Assembly (NCBI GenBank): GCA_943704425.1
Contig: CALSCP010001890.1
Location: 104,726-131,598 of the forward strand
DNA length: 26,873 nt
Source of the DNA: Ministeria vibrans ATCC 50519
Lineage: Eukaryota > Opisthokonta > Filasterea
Direction of reading: 5' to 3'
The notes beneath the pieces are model-generated. The model saw only the letters and a list, made by a program, of their open reading frames with translations, was not told the origin of the DNA and searched no databases. The translations under genes and the position numbers were made by a program. Below are positions 12,601-26,873 of this stretch, piece after piece; the stretch's first letter is position 1; each line of letters begins with the position of its first letter.

Positions 12601-15600
12601 CTGAACGGTCGTTGGTGACAGGCGTGCGACCAGTGTGCACCCGTCGTTGGTCCAGCTCTGCAGCGTAAAGTTCCACGAGACACAGTGCAAGGGAGAGGAC
12701 GCGTCGTCAAGGTCAGATGCAAACGAAGGGATGCTCTCGGTGAGTGTCACGTTGTAGGTGAGCCACTGGCCGTCGGGAAACTGATGGACAGCATTGCCCG
12801 CTCCAGCACTGACCACGCGCGACACAATGGAGGAGGTGTCAGCTGAGAAGGCGGTCGCCGTTGACGAGGCGTCCACGTCCGTCTCGCCGATGGTCGCGAG
12901 TGTGGCTGTGCTGGCGAACACATCGCTGGAGCGCAGGGCATAAAAGTACACGGTGGTGCAGTCGACACCGGTAAGCGTGCCGCCACTAATGATCTGAAGG
13001 GTTTCGTCAAAAGAGTCGGGCAGGGCAAACGAGACGCCCAAGATAGGGTCGGCAAAGGAAGTAGTGTCGCGCGCAGCAAGGTCAGCAATGGGACCGCGTC
13101 GGACATGAACGCTCCAGTTGTCCTCGGTGTACGACTCGATGTGTGCACCACCAAAGGGGGGACAGGCAAAGCCGTACTCGGACGATTCAGTATCGTTGGG
13201 CTGGGCCACCAGCGACTTGGCCAGCAGCTCAATGGTCTCGCCAAACGGATGTTCGTTTGCGGTGGTCGACGTTGGACTGGACAGTTTGCTCTTAGCTGCA
13301 GTGGCCACACGCAAAGAGAGAGCGGGCGCCAGCATGTTGTTAACGGCCGCAACCACATTGCGCTTGGCGAGAACGGGAAAGAGCGCGCCGCCCGACGAGA
13401 CGGACAGATTAGCAAAGGCTTCGACAGACTCAAAGGCAAGGGTAATGTCAGTCGCGACTATGACATCGGTGGCGCCCGTGGCCAGTGTCAAGTCAGTTGT
13501 GAGCTGCACAACCTGTGTAGGACCAACAGTGACGGAGCGCGCGAGCACATTGTTGGTCGATTCAAGCACAAACTGAATGGTTTCCGTGATGCACAGACCC
13601 GGCGGGCGATTGCCTGTGATCACGTTGCTGTCATTGACAAACGATGTCCACGCCAGATTCTGCAGAGGGTAGCACAACATTGGGTTGTGCGTAATAGACA
13701 TGTCACCCGACTCGATCGCCGTCAGGTTGAGCATGTCACGCAGCGTCCGCAGTTGGCCATTGTAGCCAATAAACATGGAGAGGAGAGTCGGCTCGGGCAC
13801 GCCTTCCCATTCCCCTTCTCCCCCTCCTCCTCCTCCTCCTTCTCCTTCTCCTCCTTCTCCTCCTTCTCCTCCTTCTCCTCCTTCTTCCCCTTCATCGTCA
13901 AACGAGAAACCCAACTCGCCAGGCAGAGTCGTGTTTAGGTAGCGCTCGCGACCGCGAATGACCCGAAGTGCCGGCAAGAAGATGGAGGTGAGTGCCTCAC
14001 AGTGAGCAACGGCAAGATAGCCTTCGATGGACTGGAGGCGGGGCAAACCAAACGCGTCGGTGCTGTTGGGCTGCCAGTAGGGCAGGAGTGTCAGGTGGAG
14101 ACTTCCGTTGAGGTGGACCAACTGCGGCACATGCAACGAGACAAATTGCTCGAGTTCCGACAGACGAAGATCACCCTTGAATGACGTAAGCTGCGGTAGT
14201 GAGACATTGGTCAGACTTTCGGCTGATACTGCCGCAAAATGGCCAGTGATGTGGGTGAGGGCAGGCGCTGCAAACTGTGTGAGCTGAGGGACGTAGTTGA
14301 GGGCAATGGACGCATTGGTAAAAAGTGAGAGGGTCGCTTGTGCGTCCGAATCGGACGGAGGGGTTGCAGCGGTGACGGTAGTGAGCAAAGGAATGTTCAG
14401 TGATGAAAGAGACTCGAGTTCGTTGAAGATGAGACGGTCCACCGAGACGAGTTGGGGGAGACTGAGCTCGGAGAGAGATCTGATAGACTCGAGACGGACT
14501 GTGCCAAGTGAGAGGCACTGCGTGAGACTGAGAGACGCCAGTTGAGGGCTTGCGCGGATTTCAAAGCTTGTGGCGTGTACGAGGGCACTGAGGTCGACGG
14601 TTACAAGTGCACCGTTCTCAAAGAGCGAGACGGGGCCAACAGAGGTGAGAGACGGCAGAAGAAGTGCCGTAACACTGGTCGTTTGGGTGATGGTAAGTGA
14701 GAGAGTCGACGAGAGTGCTGGCAGAGAGATGGATGGAAGGGAGGAGAGTGCGGAGATGGCAAGGTGTCCGTCGATGGTGTGAAGACGCGGGAAGGAGAGG
14801 GTGACGAGGCTGTCGAAGGAGGTGAGCGACAGACTCGTGATGTGCTCCAGGTGTGCGCCTGTGAAGGCCGTAAGGGACCCGCTGCCTTGCTGATGCAGCT
14901 GAATGTTGCCTGTGACGTTGACAAGGGTGCCCAGATCAAAGGTGTCGAGAGTCATGAGCGACATGAGTAAGATGTCGTAGACGGATACAAGAGGCGCCAG
15001 ACTCAGTGTGTGGAGGGCAACAGTGGACGCAATGGCCAGTTGGTTTGGAATGGTGTTCAGCGAAGGAAACCATGCGGTAAAGGAAAGATTAGTAATAGAG
15101 GGCGCGCCGCTAATGGAGATACTGGGGCAAAAGGAGAGGCGCGGGAAAGAGGCGCCTTGGATTAGGGCCATCTGGGAGATGGACAGGCTCATGCCGATGG
15201 TCTCGAGCGAGCTCCAGTTGCCCAGGGATGTTGTGAGTGTGTCGAGGGAATTGAGTTGCACTACAGAGCCAACGGACGTAAGATTGCCGAGTTGGAGAGA
15301 CGTGAGCAGCGGGAGGTTGGACAGGGTGAGTGTGTCGTCAACGAGGTAGAGTCGTGGGAAGTTGATGAAACTGAGTGCAGCATTGTGTTGAACAGTGAGA
15401 TAGCGAACAGAGAAAAGTGTTGCAAAATCAACGGTGTGAAGCGCCTCGTTGCGCTCGACAAGAAGTATGCTGCCGAGTGCGGTCAGTTGGGGCACCGAAA
15501 TCCACTCGAGTGTGCTATGATCAACAATCTCGACGAGCGCATTGACACTGACGAGAGACGGTAGGGCCACGGAGAGGAGTTCCGTGTTACCACTGAAGTG

Positions 15601-16516
15601 GATGGAGTCAACATGCGCGAGCGCCGAGAGCGCGTCGAGGGACACGGCCGTTGTGTTGCGGATGGTGAGTGACTGAGAAGACAAAATAATTGATGACGAA
15701 AGAAAAAGTTTGAAATGTGCAAACGAGCCAGTGAGTGGAGGAGGGAGGAAACAGGCAAACGGATAGCATGGTAAGGCGTGTATGTCGCAGAATAGACGGA
15801 TCGAACGCAGCCGTGGCGAAGAGCAGCCCGAATAGCGGTGACTGACTGCGTCGCACTTGTGCAACCCCAACAAAATGTTTTTTTTTTCAAACGATGTGGC
15901 ACCCGACAAAGGCGCAAAACGGGCAACACGGCAACATGGGGGGTAGGCTTGGTAAAACGGGGATGGCAGATGCACGCGAGAGCGCTGCGGAAGAGCAGTG
16001 TGTGTTGAATGGGGACAGAGAAGCGACCGGCGAAAAAACAGCCACGTCAAAGAAGAGCCATAGAGGCACACGGGAGCGACAAAACACGGTGGGCGTGGAT
16101 GCATGGTACTTGAACATGACAAACAGCCATGGTGGGGCACAAGGGGCGCAACAAGAAGGACAAAATCCAAACAAAAAAACCTTATCGCTTTTTTTTTTTC
16201 CGTTTGTCTCTCTCTCTCTCTCTCGTGTGGTTGTTTCTTACCCCAGCAATGGATGTGACGCCCGCAAGCAGAGTGAGGTTGGCTGTGGGCCCAATGGCGT
16301 CGACGGAGCCGGCGATGGCGGCGCAGGGGGCGAAGAAGGAGTTGGGGTCGACGCCGAGAGTTCCACCAAAGCAATCTGGTGGATGGTGCAAAAAAACAAG
16401 CGAGCGTGAGAGGGAGGAGAGACAGGCGAGGCGGGAGGGGGCAGCTAGGAGGGTTGTCTACCAGATGTGGCCAGTGTGACGAGCGTCAGTCCGCAAACGA
16501 GGGTGCTGATGAGCAT
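9649..16516 (-). CDS. Adhesion-GPCR-like receptor with LRR-type ectodomain, GPS and 7TM
   Basis: Three exons (16516-16462, 16375-16242, 15672-9649) give about 2070 residues. Exon 1 is a signal peptide (MLISTLVCGLTLVTLATS); a TGA lies in frame just upstream. Residues ~45-940 are repeating leucine-rich units of the type SL..LPSLTSVG, like receptor-L or LRR repeats. They are interrupted by an E/G-rich tract (~658-690). A GPS motif follows (residues 1060-1100: C-x-x-W, W-x-x-x-GC, CACSHVTNFAVLL); cleavage is expected between Val1093 and Thr1094. Seven hydrophobic segments start near residue 1110. Cys residues in DVPECF and SDSFCF fit the ECL1/TM3 to ECL2 disulfide. The third intracellular loop is huge (~1295-1565). 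TM6 contains LAVLLGLTWLCGIFVLF, the aGPCR-like helix. The cytosolic tail is ~435 residues, Ser/Gly-rich and acidic near its end. It is probably a surface adhesion/signalling receptor. Ligand and G-protein coupling are unknown. Confidence 0.93.
12562..12684 (-). other. GPS autoproteolysis motif and tethered agonist
   Basis: Within the receptor CDS. On the minus strand the segment reads CVSWNF, then WTNDGC, then CACSHVTNFAVLL. The H-V-T tripeptide stands where family members usually have H-L-T/S, and TNFAVLL is one residue from the consensus Stachel TNFAVLM. Cleavage itself is inferred from the family. Confidence 0.92.
13800..13895 (-). repeat. E/G-rich coding microsatellite in the receptor ectodomain
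   Basis: CCT and CTT triplets on the plus strand encode a Gly/Glu run (EEGGEGGEGG type, then GGGGGGG) in the receptor's leucine-rich region. The frame stays open through it, so it is probably an expanded in-frame linker. Confidence 0.85.
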
Positions 16517-16962
16517 CGCGAGGAGAAGAATGAAAGTTCACCGCACGAGCCAAAAGGGGAAAGTGACGCAGGCGGGCCAGCAACCGTGTGAGCTGCCACA
16601 GGGTAGTGTCCGCTAGGAATGGGAGTGCAGTCTTGCAGAGAGTGTGTAGGAACAAAAAATAAAGATTTAGAAAGAGAGACTGAGAGTCGAGAGAGTCGCG
16701 TGATATTTGGGAAGAATGGCTCGTGAGTCGTCTGTGAAGTCTCAAAAATGTCCAAGTTTGTCTTGACTCAAAATCCTTGTCAAGAAGAACGAAAGAAAGA
16801 AGTAGCAACACGAACTAACAGACAAGGGTAAATTGCATCATTCATACGCAACGCTTTTGAGTTTTGCGGTGGCGCGGTCGGCCATAGAAAGAAGAAAGTT
16901 TAGAGCGATTGGGAGTTGATATTGAATATGATTAAATATTAATAATTTTTCTTTCATTCATT
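16517..16962. promoter_or_regulatory. Divergent spacer between receptor and deiodinase genes
   Basis: This 446-bp region lies between the start codons of two divergently transcribed genes, so both promoters should be here. A TTGATATTGAATATGATTAA-type AT-rich stretch lies just upstream of the plus-strand start. No specific operator or coding region is recognised. Confidence 0.5.
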
Positions 16963-18070
16963 ATGGCCTTGGGAGAGAGCGATGTGACGGCTGAGATGAA
17001 AGCCAAGTGGGATAAGTATGGGGGATTGACGGACGAGGAGACCAAAGCGCGGATAGAAAAGCTTTTGGCGGAGAGTGACGATCCCGAGAGTCGCAAGGTG
17101 TCACTGCCACAGACGGACTGTGTACGTGTGGGCGATGAGGCGCCTGATGCAGAGGCGCCTCTGTTCTTTCTGGGCGGCGACAGTGGCGAGGAAGAGCGAT
17201 CGTTGAGTATGGGCGCACTTCTCGATGACATTCACGCTCAAGGCAAAGTGGCTCTTCTGAACTTTGGATCGGTAGGCACAGTGTATGTATGTGTGTGTGT
17301 GTGTGTGTGTGTGACTGTGTGTGGTATGTCATATGTATGCATGTGTGGTGGTGGTGTAAAGAGGAGTGTAAAAGATGAGTCTAAATAATCAACAATAATA
17401 ATAATAATAATAATAATACTTTTTGACCATCCACCACTTGTCTTAGTACACATGACCACCGTACCGGGCAAAGTTGGGGGACGTTGAGAAAACGGCCGCA
17501 GCGTTTGCCTCAAGCGTGTGCCTCATTCACATTTACATCATTGAGGCACACCCGTCCGACGGATGGAATCTTCCGGACAACACAGACTCGGGCGTGTGCT
17601 TTAGGCAGCCTAAAACTCTTAAACAGAGACTTAAGTAGGGTTCTATTCAAAATCCATCATTTTTTCTGTCCATCTATTCAAAATCCCCCATCTATTCAAA
17701 ATCCCCCCATCTATTCAACTTAAGTACATAATATAAAAATGTATTTGTTGGGGGATACTAACTATTGACTATGGCATGTTGGGCTGTGTGTCTCTGTGTG
17801 CAGTGTGGCACAGCAGTTTGTGCGGGCGAATAGAGTGACGTCGCGCGTGCTTGTCGATGACATGTCTAATCGTGTTGAAAACGCCTTTGAAGCGCGTCCC
17901 GAACGACTGTATGTCCTTCGCAATCGGACCATTCTCTACCGTTCTGGTGTTGGGTAATTTTTGATAAATTAGAAGAGTCGTTTAAAAAATCATACTCTTT
18001 ACATGTTGTTTTTTTTAGACCTTATCAGTATTCTGTTCCAAAATTGTGCGAATTTCTTGACACACTATAA
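16963..18070 (+). CDS. DIO: Deiodinase-like selenoprotein (in-frame TGA read as selenocysteine)
   Basis: Thioredoxin-fold enzyme of the iodothyronine deiodinase family. Four exons join in frame: 16963-17271, 17447-17634, 17804-17953 and 18019-18070, giving 232 residues with TAA stop. Exon 1 ends VALLNFGS. Exon 2 opens YT-TGA-PPYRAKL, so the TGA (17453-17455, residue 106) falls exactly at the active-site Sec of the family pattern NFGSxTUPPF. Downstream family motifs are intact: IIEAHPSDGW with the conserved His, VDDMSNRVENAFEARPERLY, and ILYRSGVGPYQY. No N-terminal membrane helix is seen, unlike vertebrate deiodinases, so it is probably soluble. Reading without the introns gives false early stops (TAG at 17635, TAA at 17954). 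The protein could be a generic redox or dehalogenating enzyme rather than one acting on thyroid hormone. Its SECIS element was not found by eye. Confidence 0.93.
17398..17418. repeat. (AAT)n microsatellite in deiodinase intron 1
   Basis: A short AAT triplet run lies between the GTAGGC donor of exon 1 and the CTTAG acceptor of exon 2. A TG run lies at 17291-17312 in the same intron. Confidence 0.8.
17453..17455 (+). other. Selenocysteine TGA codon
   Basis: This in-frame TGA lies between YT and PPY, at the catalytic Sec site of deiodinases. Clear family homology on both sides in the same frame argues against a pseudogene stop. TGA serves as a normal terminator in other genes here (zinc-finger, UBXN4 and SDE2). 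Confidence 0.9.
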
Positions 18071-18293
18071 TTTCGTTGCTAATAATTTATTATTATTATT
18101 ATTATCAACTCTCGACCTTTTTCTCCGAGGATTCGATTGCTCCAAAGTTCACTTTTGATTGGAATGAGCAGATTTGATGATGAATAAAGAAAAAAAGAAG
18201 ATGATAATAATAATAAAAATAATAATAATACTATAAAAATGATTTGAGAGAGACACTTGAATAAGTGAGAGTTGATTGCATTGTATAACTGCT
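18071..18293. other. Convergent 3' spacer between deiodinase and enolase
   Basis: This 223-bp spacer lies between two convergent stop codons, with ATT and AAT microsatellites. Both 3' UTRs, and the SECIS element expected for the deiodinase, should lie here or just beyond. One short pairing (TCCAA with TTGGA near 18140-18163) was seen but does not fit the SECIS core. Confidence 0.5.
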
Positions 18294-25233
<6,940 letters not shown>

Positions 25234-25282
25234 AATTTCACTCCCTCACTCAAAAATAAACTTTTGCCGTTTATCTCATATC
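25234..25282. other. 49-bp convergent spacer between UBXN4 and SDE2 stops
   Basis: The two genes end 49 bp apart on opposite strands, so their 3' UTRs must overlap. An AATAAA lies at 25255-25260 on the plus strand and could serve UBXN4. Confidence 0.7.
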
Positions 25283-26655
25283 TCATTTTTTCTTTGCAAA
25301 CATATTGGAGGGAAGCGACGACAAATCGGTCAGTCCCTTTGTCCGAAACAGTCTCTCTGCTCTCTCTTTCACTGTCCCTCCGCATTTCAGTCCCTTTTCC
25401 TACTCACAATGTTACCCACTATCTCTATCTTATACTCACTTTTGATTATGTTCCCTTACTTGCAACGAATGTTTCAGGTCTTCCAGTGAAACACTCAATA
25501 GTGACTCGACCGACGCAAATTGTTCCAAGTCAATCGTTTTCCCTTCCACCTTTTTCACCTTTTCCTCTTCTTCTCTCTTCTCTTTCGTTCCCTCACTCTT
25601 CGTCTCAATTTGTCTCTCAGTCTTCGTCTCAATCTGTCCCTCACTCTTCGTCTCACTCTTCGTCTCAATCTGTGTCTCAGTCGTTTCCGTCTCAGTCACA
25701 CACTTCTCTGCTTCTTTTTCCCCTCTTTCCCTTTCCCGCTCATCTACTCTTCTCGCCTCCTTTTCTTCCTTTCCACACATTTCCTCATCGCTCTCACTCC
25801 CATCGTCTTCCTCTTCCTCCTCCTCCCACATTTTGCGCCGTTTCACTTTGATCGAGCCCACACCACTCGCATCCTCTCCACTCCGCTTCGTTCCTCCTCC
25901 TCCTCCTGCTCCTCCCCCTTGTTGTTGTTGTTGCTGCTGCTGCTGCTGCTTCTTCATGATTCCCTCGCGCAGAGCATCCGCATTCTTTTCTTCAATCTCT
26001 TCCAAGTCGCGCATGGCACTGCGATGGTCAAACTGGTGTCGTGGCCCGGACAGGATCTTTTCGCGCATCTGCCGCTTCTGCAGCTCCGCCTCCTGGCGCT
26101 CCTTCTCCTTATGTCGAATAAAGTCAGCAACTCTAAGAAAAAAGAAAGAGAGAGAGAGAGACTGTCAACGACCTCTTGGCGCTCGAGTGGGATTTGTGAT
26201 ACTGTTTTTCAGCGTTGACCTGACGAACGCGTCGTCCGCTCAGATCCCGACATGCGTCGACGTTGTCGTCTTTGTTTCGCGAGAACTTGGCGCCTGCAGA
26301 CCGCAGCATGCTGCCAAAGCCGCCCTTGCCGCCGTAAAGACGCAGCGAGATGGTGATGGTCGAAAATGCTGACGACGTCACGTCTTGTGGGTCTTCGCTT
26401 CTGTCGCTCCCGGCCTGAAGGCAGCCGTTCACGCGCACGACAGTCTCGCTTGCGTCAAGCCCGTACTCGCTGCAGACGAGCGCACACGCCTGGTGGATTG
26501 ACAGAGAGAGAGACGGGGAAGGGGTTGGGGGGATGAGAAAGAGAGAACGGTGTTTGGTGAATTGCTACAGTGTGCGCTGAGCATGATTCGACAACACGAC
26601 ACGGAAGGCGTGCGGAGCACGACATGGGGGGTCCACTGACGATAAACTGGGGCAT
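25283..26655 (-). CDS. SDE2: SDE2 homologue (splicing/genome-maintenance factor with cleavable ubiquitin-like domain)
   Basis: SDE2 is a nuclear protein whose N-terminal ubiquitin-like domain is removed after GG; the released part acts in splicing and replication-fork/genome maintenance. Four exons join in frame: 26655-26569, 26489-26173, 26132-25460 and 25399-25283 (397 residues, TGA stop). The ubiquitin-like part ends [19 protein letters not shown], with cleavage expected between Gly83 and Lys84. [17 protein letters not shown] is the family core. A charged helix, a ten-Gln run with a Gly run, and acidic and Thr/Glu repeats (QIETKSE units) follow. A C-terminal SAP domain spans exons 3-4: LEDLKHSLQ joined to [18 protein letters not shown], ending MFAKKK. 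The start MPQFIVSG is preferred over an in-frame Met 25 codons upstream because it fits a ubiquitin-like first strand. The exon 2 donor is GTCGTT, weaker than its neighbours. Confidence 0.94.
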
Positions 26656-26710
26656 CGTCGTTCGGTAAGAAGAGAAAAATAAACTGAAACTGAAACTGGG
26701 AGTATTCATT

Positions 26711-26873
26711 TCATGCAGCACCGGCCACATCCTCTTCTGGACAACTCTCTCCTCGCGCGTAGCGCGACATGTTGTCTTTCACAACCGCCATCATCTCCTC
26801 GCCAAACAACGACGTCGCCACATCCGTCACAAGACGGCGCACGCTATGCACAGCCGCCGCATGGCGACACGGG
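26711..26873 (-). CDS. C-terminal end of an unidentified gene (runs off right edge)
   Basis: An open minus-strand frame enters from the right edge and ends in TGA at 26713-26711. It encodes about 53 visible residues, including VHSVRRLVTDVATSLFGEEM and MSRYARGESCPEEDVAGAA. Codon use and the amphipathic helix-like stretch look genuinely coding. I do not recognise the family. It ends only ~55 bp upstream of the SDE2 start, so the SDE2 promoter would overlap its 3' UTR. Confidence 0.5.
   Translation of the reverse strand, partial: PCRHAAAVHSVRRLVTDVATSLFGEEMMAVVKDNMSRYARGESCPEEDVAGAA

Noticed and set aside
15673-16241. Reading the receptor as one uninterrupted ORF from 16374
   Set aside because: The stretch has GTAAGA and TTCTCAG splice sites and Arg/His-rich junk in that frame. 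Splicing gives a signal peptide and a smooth leucine-rich start.
17635-17956. Early stops TAG (17635) and TAA (17954) in the deiodinase gene
   Set aside because: Both lie at GT donors. Splicing to 17804 and 18019 restores the family C-terminus, so they are intronic.
18140-18170. Hairpin TCCAA...TTGGA followed by ATGA as a SECIS
   Set aside because: The ATGA lies on the 3' side of the stem and there is no matching GA or apical AA in the right place.
25520-26218. Plus-strand Leu/Ser-rich frame with apparent membrane segments
   Set aside because: It is the reverse of the SDE2 acidic and poly-Gln coding region.

Overview
This is a nuclear window from an intron-rich unicellular eukaryote. Every multi-exon gene can be joined at GT-AG introns of about 50 to 600 nt, all three standard stop codons are used, and introns and spacers carry (CT)n, (AC)n and (TTA)n microsatellites. 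The gene set includes an adhesion-type GPCR with a GPS motif, a BLOC-3 subunit (HPS1) and a selenocysteine-type deiodinase. It suggests a protist on the opisthokont/amorphean side (unicellular holozoan, apusomonad or amoebozoan relative). That placement is inference from gene content, not a species call.

Layout, left to right. VPS45 (minus, 71-1279) runs off the left edge, where the window opens with 18 C. PSMB5, proteasome beta-5 (minus, 1829-3304), and a 14-exon TMEM63/CSC1/OSCA-type channel (minus, 3640-7532) follow. A single-exon CCCH zinc-finger protein (minus, 8111-8719) lies in AT-rich DNA between two copies of a dispersed repeat. A 2070-residue adhesion-GPCR-like receptor (minus, 9649-16516) shares a divergent 446-bp spacer with a deiodinase-like gene (plus, 16963-18070). 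That gene has an in-frame TGA exactly at the family's selenocysteine position. Enolase (minus, 18294-20750) converges on it. UBXN4 (plus) has its N-terminal exon at 21053-21346 and its coiled-coil/UBX/C-terminal exons at 24134-25233. The large intron between them holds an antisense HPS1-like gene (minus, 21665-23653) that lacks the N-terminal half of the family. SDE2 (minus, 25283-26655) converges on UBXN4 with 49 bp between the stops. The last 163 bases hold the C-terminal end of an unidentified minus-strand gene.

The genes are mostly housekeeping and membrane-traffic functions: endosomal SNARE control, proteasome, ERAD adaptor, BLOC-3, glycolysis, splicing/genome maintenance, and two large membrane sensors. 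They do not form one pathway. The items most worth a second look are the selenoprotein, the receptor with its near-consensus tethered agonist and very large third loop, and the nested UBXN4/HPS1 locus with a possible short UBXN4 isoform. All exon models were read by eye from splice sites, frame continuity and remembered family motifs. No alignment or transcript data were used.
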